A stretch of DNA of 64,000 nucleotides from Chitinophagaceae bacterium (GCA_014879565.1 JACSRW010000025.1:124001-188000), one strand, 5' to 3'. Shown: positions 50,947-62,312, counted from the stretch's first letter. Numbers and translations: made by a program. The notes: a model not told the origin generated them from the letters alone.

Positions 50947-53790
50947 TTGAAGAAATTCCTGCTTGCTGTCATTTCGCTTCTGTTTGCATGCACCCTGCCT
51001 GCCCAGTCCGCTTACTGGCAGCAGGAGGTGGATTATTCGATCCGCGTGAGCCTGAATGACCGGGAACACAGTCTGGACGGAGACATGGATATCCGGTACC
51101 GAAACCATTCACCGGATACACTCCGGTTTATCTGGTTCCATATCTGGCCGAATGCCTATAAAAACGATAAAACCGCCTTCTCTGAACAAATGATTGAAAA
51201 CGGTGATACCCGTTTTTACTTCTCCAAAGAAGAACAAAAAGGCTATATCAATAAACTGGATTTTAAGGTAGACGGCCGGACAGCCATAACGGAAGATCAT
51301 CCCCGGGATATTGATATTATTAAACTGATCCTGCCCGTTCCGCTCCTCCCGGGACAGCAGATACAAATCAGTACCCCTTTTCATGTCAAACTTCCCTTTA
51401 ATTTTTCCCGCGGCGGGCATGACGGGCAGAGTTACCAGCTGACCCAGTGGTATCCCAAGCCGGCTGTATATGATCAGAAAGGCTGGCATCCGATGCCATA
51501 CCTTGACCAGGGTGAATTTTACAGTGAATTTGGTCGTTTTGAAGTAAAGATCACCGTACCGGCCAATTATGTGGTGGCCGCAACCGGCCTATTACAGGAA
51601 TCAGCAGAGAAAGAATGGCTGAAAAACAGGTCCGCTTTTGACTGGCAACCAGTCCGTGAAAAAACAAAAACCAAAGGCGGCCAGCTTACCAGCACCCTGC
51701 AGCGCTTTCCGGAATCTGACGTAACTACCAAAACCCTGACCTATGTGCAGGATAAGATTCATGATTTTGCCTGGTTTGCCGATAAAAGATTTATTGTATT
51801 ACAGGACAGCTGCCGGCTTCCCTCGGGCCGTATTGTGAATGTATTCAGTTATTTTACCCCCGGAGAAAAAGAACACTGGAAAAATTCGTTATCAGACGCA
51901 AAGAATGCCCTGCTCCATTATTCCTCCCTGGTGGGTGAGTACCCCTACGATGTGGTGAGCGTGGTACAGGGTCCGGAAAGTTTCGGCGGAGGAATGGAAT
52001 ATCCTACCATCACGGTTATATCCCCCATGCGGAACCGGAGGGAACTGGATTATACCATTGCACACGAAATCGGTCATAACTGGTTTTACGGTATGCTCGC
52101 AAACAATGAGAGAAATCATCCCTGGCTGGATGAAGGAATCAACAGTTTTTACGAATACAAATACCGCGAAAAAAAAGAGAAACGTTTTTCCCCCTCCTTT
52201 GAACAGCACCTGCTCGAAACCATGATCCGGGAACAAAAGGACCAGCCTATATCACTGCCGGCTCCTGCTTTTACCGAATTGAATTACGGACTGGTGGTTT
52301 ACCACAAAACCGCCACCTGGATGATGTGGCTGGAAAAGGAGCTGGGACCGGAAGTACTGCAAAAATCCATGCAGGCCTATTTCCGTCAATGGCAGTTCAG
52401 GCATCCCGGACCGGATGATTTCAAAAAGAGCCTGGAGACAAGCAGCGGCCGTAATCTTGATAAGGCTTTCTCCCTGCTGGAGCAAACAGGCCCCCTGCCC
52501 GGTCATAAAAAAAAAGGACTCGCGGTTACCGGTCTTTTTAAAGGATTCGCCCGACCCGGAACCAAAGAACCGGAAAAGCAATCCGGGGCCACACTGAGCC
52601 TGTGGCCGGCTGCAGGATTTAACAGCTATGATAAATTAATGGCCGGGGCAGCGCTGACCAATCTTCGCTTACCCCTCAACCGGTTTCAGTTTTTTATCAG
52701 CCCGCTTTACAGTTTCGGTGCCGGAAAATTAAAGGGTACCGGCTTTATCAATTACCGCTTCTATCCCCGGTCTGTTTTCCGGAAGATTGATATCGGATTC
52801 AGCGCAGCTGCGTTTACTGCTGATCGTTATACAGACGAGCGGGGCAGGAAAATTCAACCGGGTTTTATAAAAGCCGTTCCGGGTATCCGGTTTACTCTGG
52901 CAGAAAAAAATGCCCGCTCCACCCGTTACCGCTTCTTTGAACTCCGTTCTTTCCTTTTCCGGGAAGATCAGTTCTCCTTTTTCCGGGATACCGTGATAAG
53001 CGGTGCAGACACCAGTATTTATAATACGGCCGGTTTACTGGCGAAAAACAGAAGCCTGCTCCAGGCAAATTTCCGGCTGGAAAACAACCGTAAACTGTTT
53101 CCCTGGCGGGCTGAATTCAGGAGTGAACTGGGGGATGGTTTTCTGCGTACAAGTTTTACCGGTCATTACTTTTTTAATTATGCTTCAGGAGGCGGGCTCC
53201 GGGTCCGCTTCTTCGCCGGTAAGTTTTTTTATACCCGTGAAAAAACCATCAGCCGCCAGTTTGCCACCGACCGGTACCACCTGAATATGACCGGCCCCAA
53301 CGGATATGAGGATTATACCTACAGTGATTATTTCGCCGGGCGTAATGAATTCAGCGGACTGGCCAGTCAGCAGATTATGGAGAGAGACGGCGGGTTTAAA
53401 GTAAGAACAGACCTCCTCGCTGAAAAAACCGGTCGCACCGACAACTGGCTGATGGCAGCCAATTTCAGCAGCAGTATACCCTCAGCCATAAATCCGCTTT
53501 CCCTGCTGCCGGTGAAAATCCCACTTCGGATTTTTGCCGGTATTGGTACGTATGCGGCCGCCTGGAAGGAAGACGCGGATAAAGACCGTTTCCTTTTTGA
53601 AGCCGGCATGGAGTTACCTCTTTTCCGGGAAACAATCCGGATTTACCTGCCGCTGGTTTACAGCAAAGTCTACAGGGATTATTATGAATCCACCATTCCT
53701 AAAAAAGAACGCTTTGCCCGGAAGATTTCCTTTACTATCGACATTTCCCAGTTCAATGGGCGGAAATTCGACCCTAACCTGGATTTTTGA
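50947..53790 (+). CDS. secreted M1 family metallopeptidase (aminopeptidase-like)
   Basis: 947 residues from a TTG start at 50947, immediately giving MKKFLLAVISLLFACTLPAQ, a signal peptide. The gluzincin motif HEIGH is at 373-377 with the third zinc ligand E396 in NHPWLDEGI, and the GGGMEYPT exopeptidase-type motif is at about 347. The C-terminal 400 residues are a beta-barrel-like or beta-rich module (many FRLEN, FYPRSVFRK strands), typical of Bacteroidota surface M1 enzymes. Peptide trimming at the outer membrane is the likely role. Confidence 0.87.
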   Translation: MKKFLLAVISLLFACTLPAQSAYWQQEVDYSIRVSLNDREHSLDGDMDIRYRNHSPDTLRFIWFHIWPNAYKNDKTAFSEQMIENGDTRFYFSKEEQKGYINKLDFKVDGRTAITEDHPRDIDIIKLILPVPLLPGQQIQISTPFHVKLPFNFSRGGHDGQSYQLTQWYPKPAVYDQKGWHPMPYLDQGEFYSEFGRFEVKITVPANYVVAATGLLQESAEKEWLKNRSAFDWQPVREKTKTKGGQLTSTLQRFPESDVTTKTLTYVQDKIHDFAWFADKRFIVLQDSCRLPSGRIVNVFSYFTPGEKEHWKNSLSDAKNALLHYSSLVGEYPYDVVSVVQGPESFGGGMEYPTITVISPMRNRRELDYTIAHEIGHNWFYGMLANNERNHPWLDEGINSFYEYKYREKKEKRFSPSFEQHLLETMIREQKDQPISLPAPAFTELNYGLVVYHKTATWMMWLEKELGPEVLQKSMQAYFRQWQFRHPGPDDFKKSLETSSGRNLDKAFSLLEQTGPLPGHKKKGLAVTGLFKGFARPGTKEPEKQSGATLSLWPAAGFNSYDKLMAGAALTNLRLPLNRFQFFISPLYSFGAGKLKGTGFINYRFYPRSVFRKIDIGFSAAAFTADRYTDERGRKIQPGFIKAVPGIRFTLAEKNARSTRYRFFELRSFLFREDQFSFFRDTVISGADTSIYNTAGLLAKNRSLLQANFRLENNRKLFPWRAEFRSELGDGFLRTSFTGHYFFNYASGGGLRVRFFAGKFFYTREKTISRQFATDRYHLNMTGPNGYEDYTYSDYFAGRNEFSGLASQQIMERDGGFKVRTDLLAEKTGRTDNWLMAANFSSSIPSAINPLSLLPVKIPLRIFAGIGTYAAAWKEDADKDRFLFEAGMELPLFRETIRIYLPLVYSKVYRDYYESTIPKKERFARKISFTIDISQFNGRKFDPNLDF

Positions 53791-54710
53791 TGATTGCTTC
53801 CCCCCCCATACAATACCTGAAAAGAAGGGAAATTGATACCCGGAAATGGGATGATTGTATTGGCCGGGCCCCCAATGGAAGAGTCTATGCCTATTCTTTT
53901 TACCTGGATGCCATGGCTGACGACTGGGATGCACTGGTGATAGGTGACTATACACATGTTATGCCCTTGCCCTGGCGCAGCAAATGGGGCATCCGTTACC
54001 TCTATCAGCCCTTTCTTGTAGCGCAGGGCGGCCTGTTCGGGCCGGCAATCAGCCCGGATCTGCTGGCTGCGTTTATTGGCAAGATCCCTCCCCGCTTCCG
54101 GTATATTGACATCTGTCTCAACAGCGGCAATCCTGCACCCGCCGCAGGCGCTGAATGGAACCTCCGGAATAACTATGTATTACCGCTGCATAACACCTAT
54201 GAAGAAATCAGCGCGGGCTACCGGGAAAACTGCAGACGGAATATCCGCAAAGCCATACTGTCGGGTGTAACAGTCCATACAGATTTTAATCCGGAGGAAG
54301 TGGCGGCGCTGGCCTTACCCGTTTTGCAGAAAGATGACAGACAGGCCGGATTGACCCTGGAGAGATTCAAAAAATTGTATGGCTTGTTAAAAGAAAAGCA
54401 GCAGGCTATGACCTGGGGTATCCGTATGGGCGGGAAACTAATGGCATCCTGTGTTTTCTTTTTCTCTCACGGACGCGCCTACTATATCCTGGTGGGAAAT
54501 CACCCCAATGGAAAAACAATGGGTGCCTCGCATACCCTGATTGATGCTTTTATAAAAGCGCATGCGGGCAGCGGGTTGCTCCTGGATTTTGAAGGTTCTG
54601 ATATCCGCAACCTGGCCTTTTTCTACAGTGGTTTCGGGGCCGTACAGGAATTGTATCCTGCTCTCCGCCAAAACCGCCTCCCGTTCTGGTTACGCTGGTT
54701 AAAAAAATGA
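53790..54710 (+). CDS. FemAB/GNAT-like acyltransferase
   Basis: 306 residues from ATG 53790, which overlaps the upstream stop (TGATG). The fold resembles two tandem GNAT-like domains (about 1-145 and 150-300) with the SAGYRENCRRNIRKA segment (about 151-165) and a second conserved strand YYILVGNHPNGKTMGASHTLI. Such enzymes add amino acids or acyl groups to lipid II-type or other amines. It is likely cotranscribed with the M1 gene. Convergent with ispD: their stops abut. Confidence 0.7.
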   Translation: MIASPPIQYLKRREIDTRKWDDCIGRAPNGRVYAYSFYLDAMADDWDALVIGDYTHVMPLPWRSKWGIRYLYQPFLVAQGGLFGPAISPDLLAAFIGKIPPRFRYIDICLNSGNPAPAAGAEWNLRNNYVLPLHNTYEEISAGYRENCRRNIRKAILSGVTVHTDFNPEEVAALALPVLQKDDRQAGLTLERFKKLYGLLKEKQQAMTWGIRMGGKLMASCVFFFSHGRAYYILVGNHPNGKTMGASHTLIDAFIKAHAGSGLLLDFEGSDIRNLAFFYSGFGAVQELYPALRQNRLPFWLRWLKK

Positions 54711-55385
54711 TTATTGTTTCCGGGCGGAGAGTATTTCAGCCGCCAGCACCAGGTCCAGCGGACGGGTTATTTTAATATTCTCTTCTTCTCCCTCAACCAG
54801 ATTCAGTTTAATCCCATATGCCTCCACCACCGTTGCCTCATCCGTGAATTTATCCTTATAGTCTATCTGGAAAGCAGGCAGGATAATTTTGCTGTGAAAG
54901 GTCTGGGGAGTCTGCACCTGCATAACCAGGTTCCTGTCCAATGCATTGTTGCCTTCTTCCGTAAGCAGCCGTATACTGTCTTTCGAGGGTATAACCGGAA
55001 TAGCAGTACCGCTGGAAACAGCTGTTTCATAACAACGGTGAATCAGGGCCGTACTGAGCAGGCAGCGTACCCCGTCATGTACAAATACAACTGATTCTTC
55101 CTCTACAAGTGCCAGCCCGTTTTTCACCGACTGAAAACGGCTGTCACCCCCTGCTGTGATCCGGATTCGCTCCTTGTCAAACCAGGCATCAATAATCTCC
55201 TGCCCCATATCGGTATATTCCACAGGCAATACAAGTATCAGCTCCAGGTCATCATATGCCTGCAAAAAAGTCTGCAGGGTATAATAGAGAACCGGCTTAT
55301 CGTGCAGTAACAGAAACTGTTTCGGCAGTGAAGCCCCCATCCGGGTTCCGGAACCGCCCGCCACTATAATCGCATACTTCTTCAT
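54711..55385 (-). CDS. ispD: 2-C-methyl-D-erythritol 4-phosphate cytidylyltransferase
   Basis: 224 residues. Nucleotidyl loop IVAGGSGTRMGASLPKQFLLL at about 7-27, then the DGVRCLLSTALI segment and QTPQTFHSKIIL near residue 160. Second step of the non-mevalonate isoprenoid pathway: CTP plus methylerythritol phosphate to CDP-methylerythritol. Length and motifs are standard. Confidence 0.95.
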   Translation of the reverse strand: MKKYAIIVAGGSGTRMGASLPKQFLLLHDKPVLYYTLQTFLQAYDDLELILVLPVEYTDMGQEIIDAWFDKERIRITAGGDSRFQSVKNGLALVEEESVVFVHDGVRCLLSTALIHRCYETAVSSGTAIPVIPSKDSIRLLTEEGNNALDRNLVMQVQTPQTFHSKIILPAFQIDYKDKFTDEATVVEAYGIKLNLVEGEEENIKITRPLDLVLAAEILSARKQ

Positions 55386-55464
55386 AGGCCCAAAAATACA
55401 GAGAAGCGATAAAACTTCGGTAGCTATCCGTGCCAGCGGGTATTTGTTTTCGCGGTAATTTGTC

Positions 55465-55471
55465 TATTTTG
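55465..55471 (+). promoter_or_regulatory. promoter -7-like element TATTTTG
   Basis: The TAnTTTG variant, 20 bp upstream of the DUF6498 gene. A second such box (TAATTTG) is at 55456-55462. Confidence 0.35.
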
Positions 55472-55491
55472 TACCGTATCAAATCAGCCGT

Positions 55492-56169
55492 ATGTATCGC
55501 CGTAAACTGGATCAAACCGATATCTTTTTAATCATTGCCAACCTGTTTCCTGTGTTCGGGGTCTGGTTTCTTGGCTGGAATGCCACGGAAGCTTTCACCG
55601 TTTATGCCATGGAAACCCTGATTGTGGGGATGATGACCATTTTAAAAATGTTTGTTGCCACATTGGCGAGGGGAAGAGATGAATGGTACAACCATGAAAC
55701 GACCACAATGAAAAGTGGTTTCTTTTTTATTGTTTTCTTCACCCTGCATTATGGAATATTCGCGCTGGTTCAAACATCCATTTTCTCCCAGACAGCGGGT
55801 ATTACACAGAAAGGAAAAGGGATGACCCATTTTTTCTTTCACTGGTATGAATATATTACCCCGGAAATCAGTTATATGCTGCTGGCTTTTCTGATCGGGT
55901 ATATCGCTAAAAGCTTTATCCCCTTTTTGCTCAGCGGAGATTTCAGGCGTCAGCCAATGATGCTTATTATGTTTCAACCCTACGGCCGGATATTTATTCA
56001 GCAATTCACCGTAATCCTGGGAAGTATGTTTCTGAGCCTGGGTTTGGGAAAAGTTTTTGTCCTGGTTTTTGTGCTGGCAAAGATCGTTTTTGAGAACGTC
56101 ATTGACTTTGATAAAGTGCTGCGGGTAAGTACGGAAGAAATGAAAAAAAAGAACTCACCCCAGCAGTGA
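55492..56169 (+). CDS. DUF6498-containing membrane protein
   Basis: 225 residues, about six membrane helices (for example IFLIIANLFPVFGVWFLGW, TMKSGFFFIVFFTLHYGIFALV, MFLSLGLGKVFVLVFVLAKIVF). A hydrophilic loop carries the Trp-Tyr-Asn-His segment DEWYNHE. The family has no assigned role. Its last 15 bases overlap the end of the convergent heptose kinase gene. Confidence 0.75.
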   Translation: MYRRKLDQTDIFLIIANLFPVFGVWFLGWNATEAFTVYAMETLIVGMMTILKMFVATLARGRDEWYNHETTTMKSGFFFIVFFTLHYGIFALVQTSIFSQTAGITQKGKGMTHFFFHWYEYITPEISYMLLAFLIGYIAKSFIPFLLSGDFRRQPMMLIMFQPYGRIFIQQFTVILGSMFLSLGLGKVFVLVFVLAKIVFENVIDFDKVLRVSTEEMKKKNSPQQ

Positions 56170-57144
56170 TTCACATTCCTGCAGAAGGCGGTCTCTGTTG
56201 ATAGCGGCGGTGCCCACTTCTTCACAAACCAGTCCACCCGCAATATTGGCCGTTTCTGCCATCAGCCCGACATTCCCGGTAACTGCATAGACCAGGGTGG
56301 CCATGGCAATAACGGTATCACCTGCACCGGATACATCGGCAATATTCCGCATATGGGAAGGAATAATCCGGCTCTCTTCCGCCTGCTGGTAAAACACGCC
56401 TTTTTCAGAAAGGGTGATAAAGGAAACCGTATGCTGCAAACGGGCCGAAAGCTCCCGGTGTATAGCCCGTAAGTTTTCTTCCGTAATATCAGCGACTGTA
56501 ATATTCAGCGCGTCTTTTACTTCCTTGAGGTTGGGTTTAAAAATGGAAGCGCCCTGGTAGGCAAAAAAGTTATTTCGTTTGGGGTCTACCGAAACGGGTA
56601 TATTCCTTTCCCGGCACCACTGAATAGTCTGGCGGATGATCTTTTCCGTCAGCACTCCTTTGTTATAGTCTTCCAGTATGACGGCATGAGGTTTGACCGT
56701 ATCCAGGTAACGGGCAATTGTCTGCAGAAAATCATTTTCCTCTTCCGTACTGAGGTCCCGGGTGATTTCAGCGTCCAGCCGCATCATTTGCTGGCTCCGG
56801 CTGATAATCCTTGTTTTATTCGTGGTTATCCGGCCGGATGACTGAAGGAGCCAGCCGGTATCAATACCATGACTTTCAAAAAGCGATTTCAGTTCATCCC
56901 CCTCCGGATCACTGCCCGTTACCGAAAGTATGGAGGCGGCTGATCCCAGTGACCGGCAGTTGAGCGCCACATTACCGGCACCGCCGATCCGGTATTCTTT
57001 TTTCCGCAGGCTGACCACGGGTACCGGTGCCTCCGGGGAAATACGGTCAACGGCACCCCACATATAGGTATCCAGCATTACATCCCCGATGATGCCTACC
57101 CGGAGTCCGGCAAAGGATTCAAATAGTTTCCTGAAATCTGACAT
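56155..57144 (-). CDS. rfaE1: D-glycero-beta-D-manno-heptose-7-phosphate kinase
   Basis: 329 residues. pfkB/ribokinase-fold carbohydrate kinase with IIGDVMLDTYMWG (about 18-30), the RIGGAGNVALN segment and the anion-hole motif DVSGAGDTVIAMAT (about 271). It phosphorylates heptose-7-phosphate during ADP-heptose synthesis for LPS. The E. coli enzyme is fused to an adenylyltransferase; here only the kinase is encoded, so the adenylyltransferase (RfaE2) must be elsewhere. Confidence 0.9.
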   Translation of the reverse strand: MSDFRKLFESFAGLRVGIIGDVMLDTYMWGAVDRISPEAPVPVVSLRKKEYRIGGAGNVALNCRSLGSAASILSVTGSDPEGDELKSLFESHGIDTGWLLQSSGRITTNKTRIISRSQQMMRLDAEITRDLSTEEENDFLQTIARYLDTVKPHAVILEDYNKGVLTEKIIRQTIQWCRERNIPVSVDPKRNNFFAYQGASIFKPNLKEVKDALNITVADITEENLRAIHRELSARLQHTVSFITLSEKGVFYQQAEESRIIPSHMRNIADVSGAGDTVIAMATLVYAVTGNVGLMAETANIAGGLVCEEVGTAAINRDRLLQECESLLG

Positions 57145-57190
57145 GCCGCAAAATTCGGCAATATTTGGCTTGCAAAAAAAGGAAAAAAGA

Positions 57191-57208
57191 AAGGCCCTTG
57201 CGGGCCCT
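57191..57208 (-). terminator. terminator after the OmpH gene
   Basis: Stem GGCCC/GGGCC with a four-base loop, followed by a T-rich stretch on the minus strand, 9 bp after the OmpH stop. Confidence 0.6.
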
Positions 57209-57216
57209 TGTAATCA

Positions 57217-57822
57217 TCAGTTCTTTTTGGAGGGATACTGGTCATTCAGTCCTTTGACCACATCCGCCGTGATGTTATAAGCAGTATCCTTGTAATAGAA
57301 AAGTCCCTGCTCATAGGAAACGATATAGGTATAATCGTGTTTTTTATTGTACTCTTTCAGGAACGTTTCAATTTTCGACTTGATTTCATTCTGGCGGCGC
57401 ATTACAAAATCACTGTATTCCGCGTCAAGTGATTGTTTCCTGTTTTTCATTTCATCATCCAGGGCTTTCATTTCCCTGCTGGCTGCCTCCGATTGTTCTT
57501 CGGTCATGGTGCCGGATCCCGCCTGTTGCTGGTAGTAGTTGAACTTCTGCTGCAGGTTACGGGATAATTTCTCCATTTCACTGTTAATCGCCTCTTCCCG
57601 CCGGATCATTTCCGATTTCAGTTCTTTCACCATATTGAAGTGAGCTGCCAGTGAATCCATTTCAAAATAGGCAATCTTAAATCCGCCCTTCACCTGCGCA
57701 CCCGTACTGCCTGCAGCCTGTGCCGGCTGAAGCCTGGTGTTGTTACCACCAAACCGGGCATAAAAGAGATACCCGCAGGCAAGGGTCAGGATCAGATTCC
57801 ATATCAGCAAACCATTTTTCAT
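57217..57822 (-). CDS. OmpH/Skp family periplasmic protein
   Basis: 201 residues from ATG 57822; a TTG at 57837 lies inside the -7 element CAAATTA (57835-57841, TAATTTG) and is rejected. An N-terminal hydrophobic helix (about 3-20) is followed by a long coiled-coil (about 55-165) with many Glu/Gln/Lys heptads, as in Skp/OmpH. The family chaperones outer membrane proteins. Anchored rather than cleaved is likely, since no clean signal site is seen. Confidence 0.87.
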   Translation of the reverse strand: MKNGLLIWNLILTLACGYLFYARFGGNNTRLQPAQAAGSTGAQVKGGFKIAYFEMDSLAAHFNMVKELKSEMIRREEAINSEMEKLSRNLQQKFNYYQQQAGSGTMTEEQSEAASREMKALDDEMKNRKQSLDAEYSDFVMRRQNEIKSKIETFLKEYNKKHDYTYIVSYEQGLFYYKDTAYNITADVVKGLNDQYPSKKN

Positions 57823-57921
57823 CTGTTCGTTTTGCAAATTAACTATGATTAGGCGGGCAAATATAAGGAATCAGCCACTTTAGGAAAGCCTTAACAAGCG
57901 CAAAAAACACTTAATAAAAAA

Positions 57922-57947
57922 GGCTGTATCCGGTGCCGGATACAGCC
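57922..57947 (-). terminator. intrinsic terminator of rpoC
   Basis: Twelve-bp perfect stem GGCTGTATCCGG/CCGGATACAGCC with a two-base loop, then a T-run on the minus strand; 20 bp past the rpoC stop. Confidence 0.9.
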
Positions 57948-57967
57948 TCTGTATACCATTTTCAAAG

Positions 57968-60900
57968 TTACTCCTCTTCGTCAAACGACATGGCTTCGCG
58001 GGTGGTCTGAAGCAATTCATACTCCTCTTTGCTGCCCACGATCATGCTCTCAAAATCACGGAGACCTGTACCGGCCGGTATCGGGTGACCGGTAATCACA
58101 TTCTCTTTCAGTCCCAGCATATCATCGGTTTTACCGTTGATGGCTGCAGAGGAAAGTACTTTCGTGGTTTCCTGGAAGGAAGCAGCCGAAATCCAGCTCT
58201 GTACACCCAGCGATGCTTTGGTGATACCCAGCAGGGTCGGTGAAGACGTAGCCGGTTTCGCATCGCGGTATTCCACCAGTTTCTTATCACTGCGGCGGAG
58301 GATGGAATTTTCTTCCCGTACTTCCCGGAGACTTACAATCTGACCGGCACGGAGACGGGTGCTGTCACCAATTTCCGTAACCACTTTTTTATCAAAGATG
58401 TAGTCGTTTTCTTCTACAAATTCAAACTTGTCTACCAGATCATCTTCCAGGAAGCGGGTGTCACCCGGATCCACAATATTCACCTTACGCATCATCTGGC
58501 GTACGATTACTTCAATGTGTTTGTCATTGATCTTTACACCCTGGAGCCGGTAAACTTCCTGGATCTCATTCACCACATACTCCTGCACCGCATAGGGACC
58601 CTTGATGGCCAGGATATCAAACGGCGCGATCTGACCGTCGCTCAGCGAGGCGCCTGCCTTCACAAAGTCACCGTCCTGCGCCAGGATCTGGCGGGTAAGC
58701 GGCACGAGGTATTTCTTCTGCACTCCGTCTTTGGCTTCAATGATGATTTCGCGGTTACCCCTTTTGATGGCACCCATGATAACCACCCCGTCAATTTCAG
58801 ATACAACGGCGGGATTGCTCGGGTTACGGGCTTCGAAAAGCTCGGTAACGCGGGGCAGACCCCCGGTGATATCACGCAGTTTACCAAGGATACGCGGAAT
58901 CTTCACAATTACCTGGCCGGCTTTAACATCCTCGCCTTCTTCAATCATAATATGACTTCCGGTCGGCAGGTTATAGGATTTCTTTTCCTTGCCTTCCACC
59001 ACCAGGGAGGGAATCCTTGTTTTATCACGGGTTTCAATAACCACTTTCTCGCGGTGACCTGTCTGCTCATCGGCCTCTTCGCGGTAGGTTACGCCATCAA
59101 TGATATTTTCAAAGCCGACTTTACCATTGATCTCGGCCATGATTACGTTATTGAAGGGGTCCCAGGTACAGATCACATCACCCTTGCTGACTTTCTGACC
59201 GTCTTTTACGCTCAGGGTTGCACCATAGGGAATGTTGTTGGTAATGAGGAGGCGGTCATTTTTGGTATCAATAATCCTTACCTCACCGGTACGGCCGATA
59301 ACCACCTGTGACTTTTCACCTTCATTGTTCTCAACTGTAACAGTACGGAGACCGTCAAACTGAATAGTGCCTTCAAATTTGGCATTGAGGGTAGACTCAA
59401 CAGAAGCGGAACCGGCGACACCACCCACGTGGAAGGTACGCAGGGTCAGCTGGGTACCGGGCTCACCGATTGACTGGGCCGCAATAATACCCACCGCATC
59501 TCCTTTCTGGGCGGTAACCCCCGAAGCCAGGTTCTTGCCATAACACTTCACACACACACCACGCTTGCTTTCGCAGGTAAGTACTGAACGGATTTCAACT
59601 GTTTCAATACCGGCGTCTTCAATTTTCCTGGCAATATCAACGGTAATCTCATCTCCGGCGGCAACAATCAGGTTATCATTTACCGGATCGTACACATCAT
59701 GCAGAGATGTACGGCCCGCCAGACGGTCGCTCAGCGGTTCGATAATATCTTCATTGTCCTTCAGCGCTGAAGTGGCAATACCACGCAGCGTTCCGCAATC
59801 TTCTTCGGTAATCACCACATCCTGGGCCACATCCACCAGACGACGGGTCAGGTAACCGGCATCAGCTGTTTTAAGGGCCGTATCCGCGAGACCTTTACGG
59901 GCACCGTGCGTGGAGATAAAGTAATCCAGTACGTTCAGTCCTCCCTTGAAGTTGGAAAGAATCGGGTTCTCGATGATCTCGGAACCGGTGGATCCGGATT
60001 TTCTGGGTTTAGCCATCAGCCCCCGGATACCGGCCAGCTGTTTGATCTGCTGTTTGGAACCACGGGCTCCGGAATCCAGCATCATATACACAGAGTTGAA
60101 GCCCTGTTTGTCGTTGCTCAGTTCACGGATCAGGGTTTCGGTAATACGGGTATCCACACGGCTCCAGATATCCACGATCTGGTTATAGCGCTCGTTGTTG
60201 GTGATCAGACCCATATTGTAGCTGTCCCATACTTCATCTACTTCCGACTTGGCATTTTCCAGCAGTTCCTCCTTCACATCAGGAATGATCAGGTCATTGA
60301 TGTTAAAGGAAAGTCCCCCGCGGAAGGCCGTACGGAATCCAAGCTGTTTGATATCATCCAGGAACTTGGCTGTTTTGGGCACATTGGTGATTTTGATAAT
60401 ATCACCGATGATTTCGCGCAGGTTCTTTTTTGTAAGAAGGGCATTTACAAAACCTACTTCCGCAGGTACAAACTGGTTAAACAGCACACGACCAACGGTT
60501 GTCTCAATCAGTTTGTGTTCCAGCAGTCCGTCGGCATTCCGGATATTGGTTTTCACCTTGATCCAGGCATGCAGGTCTACTACGCCTTCGTTGTGTGCGA
60601 TGATAACTTCCTCGCTGGAATAAAATATTTTTCCTTCCCCGCGTACGGTTTCAGTCGGGGTTGTTTTTTTACCCTTGGTGATATAATATAAACCGAGTAC
60701 CATGTCCTGAGAAGGAAGGGTGATTGGTGTACCGTTCTGGGGGTTCAGGATATTATGAGAAGCCAGCATCAGCAACTGCGCTTCCAGGATAGCCGCATGG
60801 CTGAGCGGTACGTGTACCGCCATCTGGTCACCGTCAAAGTCGGCGTTGAAGGCGGTGGTTACCAGCGGATGCAGCTGAATCGCTTTTCCTTCAATCAGTT

Positions 60901-62260
60901 TGGGCTGGAAGGCCTGGATGGAAAGCCTGTGCAGTGTCGGGGCACGGTTGAGCATAACCGGGTGGCCTTTCAGGATATTTTCAAGGATATCCCATACCAC
61001 CGCTTCCTTCTTATCTACCAGTTTGCGGGCAGATTTTACGGTTTTTACAATCCCTCTTTCAATCAGTTTACGGATAATAAACGGCTTGAAGAGTTCAGCG
61101 GCCATATCTTTCGGCAAACCACATTCATGCAGTTTCAGTTCCGGACCCACCACAATTACCGAACGACCGGAATAGTCAACCCGTTTACCGAGCAGGTTCT
61201 GACGGAAACGGCCTTGTTTACCTTTCAGTACATCACTCAGGGACTTCAGGGCACGGCCGCCTTCGGCTTTCACTGCATTCGACTTCCGGCTGTTGTCAAA
61301 CAGGGAGTCTACGGCTTCCTGCAGCATACGTTTTTCGTTTCGCAGAATCACTTCCGGCGCCTTGATCTCCAGCAGACGCTTGAGACGGTTGTTCCGGATA
61401 ATCACCCGGCGGTAAAGATCGTTCAGGTCAGAGGAGGCAAAACGGCCGCCATCCAGGGGAACGAGCGGACGCAGTTCCGGCGGAATTACCGGGATATACT
61501 GCATAACCATCCATTCGGGACGGTTGGAAATACGTGTATTCGCATCGCGGAAGGCTTCCACCACACTCAGCCTTTTCAGGGCATCGGCTTTACGCTGCTG
61601 GGAGGTTTCAGTAGCCGCCGCATTACGCAGATCAAATGAAAGCTGGTCAAGATCAATACGGGCGAGCAGATCATGCACGGCCTCCGCACCCATCTTCGCG
61701 ATAAACTTATTCGGATCATCATCAGGCAGGTACTGGTTATCCTTCGGCAGGGTCTCCAGGATATCCAGGTATTCTTCCTCCGTCAGCAGGTCACCCATAT
61801 TCTGGCCTTTATCCGCGCGGATACCGGACTGAATGACCACAAATCTTTCATAGTAAACAATGGTCTCCAGTTTTTTGGAGCTCATACCCAGCAGGTAACC
61901 GATTTTATTCGGCAGCGATTTGAAGTACCAGATATGCACCACCGGTACCACCAGCTTGATATGCCCCATTCTTTCCCGGCGCACTTTCTTTTCTGTTACT
62001 TCCACACCGCAACGGTCACACACAATACCCTTATAACGGATACGCTTGTATTTGCCGCAGGCACATTCGTAATCTTTTACCGGACCAAAAATCCGCTCAC
62101 AGAATAAACCATCACGTTCCGGTTTGTAGGTCCGGTAGTTGATCGTTTCGGGCTTAAGTATTTCACCATAACTGCGCTCGAGGATGGTATCGGGAGATGC
62201 CAGGCCGATCGTAATTTTTGAAAAAGCCGCTTTGGGACGATTTTCTTTTCTGATAGCCAT
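57968..62260 (-). CDS. rpoC: DNA-directed RNA polymerase subunit beta'
   Basis: 1430 residues, the Bacteroidota length. Motifs: the zinc binding patch [13 protein letters not shown]...CDRCG (about 65-83), the active-site triad NADFDGDQ at 472-479, and the C-terminal catalytic segment [15 protein letters not shown]. Second Zn site [13 protein letters not shown]. It is cotranscribed with rpoB, with 114 bp between them. Confidence 0.99.
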   Translation of the reverse strand: MAIRKENRPKAAFSKITIGLASPDTILERSYGEILKPETINYRTYKPERDGLFCERIFGPVKDYECACGKYKRIRYKGIVCDRCGVEVTEKKVRRERMGHIKLVVPVVHIWYFKSLPNKIGYLLGMSSKKLETIVYYERFVVIQSGIRADKGQNMGDLLTEEEYLDILETLPKDNQYLPDDDPNKFIAKMGAEAVHDLLARIDLDQLSFDLRNAAATETSQQRKADALKRLSVVEAFRDANTRISNRPEWMVMQYIPVIPPELRPLVPLDGGRFASSDLNDLYRRVIIRNNRLKRLLEIKAPEVILRNEKRMLQEAVDSLFDNSRKSNAVKAEGGRALKSLSDVLKGKQGRFRQNLLGKRVDYSGRSVIVVGPELKLHECGLPKDMAAELFKPFIIRKLIERGIVKTVKSARKLVDKKEAVVWDILENILKGHPVMLNRAPTLHRLSIQAFQPKLIEGKAIQLHPLVTTAFNADFDGDQMAVHVPLSHAAILEAQLLMLASHNILNPQNGTPITLPSQDMVLGLYYITKGKKTTPTETVRGEGKIFYSSEEVIIAHNEGVVDLHAWIKVKTNIRNADGLLEHKLIETTVGRVLFNQFVPAEVGFVNALLTKKNLREIIGDIIKITNVPKTAKFLDDIKQLGFRTAFRGGLSFNINDLIIPDVKEELLENAKSEVDEVWDSYNMGLITNNERYNQIVDIWSRVDTRITETLIRELSNDKQGFNSVYMMLDSGARGSKQQIKQLAGIRGLMAKPRKSGSTGSEIIENPILSNFKGGLNVLDYFISTHGARKGLADTALKTADAGYLTRRLVDVAQDVVITEEDCGTLRGIATSALKDNEDIIEPLSDRLAGRTSLHDVYDPVNDNLIVAAGDEITVDIARKIEDAGIETVEIRSVLTCESKRGVCVKCYGKNLASGVTAQKGDAVGIIAAQSIGEPGTQLTLRTFHVGGVAGSASVESTLNAKFEGTIQFDGLRTVTVENNEGEKSQVVIGRTGEVRIIDTKNDRLLITNNIPYGATLSVKDGQKVSKGDVICTWDPFNNVIMAEINGKVGFENIIDGVTYREEADEQTGHREKVVIETRDKTRIPSLVVEGKEKKSYNLPTGSHIMIEEGEDVKAGQVIVKIPRILGKLRDITGGLPRVTELFEARNPSNPAVVSEIDGVVIMGAIKRGNREIIIEAKDGVQKKYLVPLTRQILAQDGDFVKAGASLSDGQIAPFDILAIKGPYAVQEYVVNEIQEVYRLQGVKINDKHIEVIVRQMMRKVNIVDPGDTRFLEDDLVDKFEFVEENDYIFDKKVVTEIGDSTRLRAGQIVSLREVREENSILRRSDKKLVEYRDAKPATSSPTLLGITKASLGVQSWISAASFQETTKVLSSAAINGKTDDMLGLKENVITGHPIPAGTGLRDFESMIVGSKEEYELLQTTREAMSFDEEE

Positions 62261-62312
62261 AATTTACTTTATAGTTGTTATACCCTGATTAGTTAAAATA
62301 AAAGTCAAAAGG

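Noticed and set aside
58517-59311. 264-codon open frame opposite rpoC
   Set aside because: Antisense to rpoC; several similar frames (60755-61639, 59906-60691) occur in the same gene, as expected for shadows.
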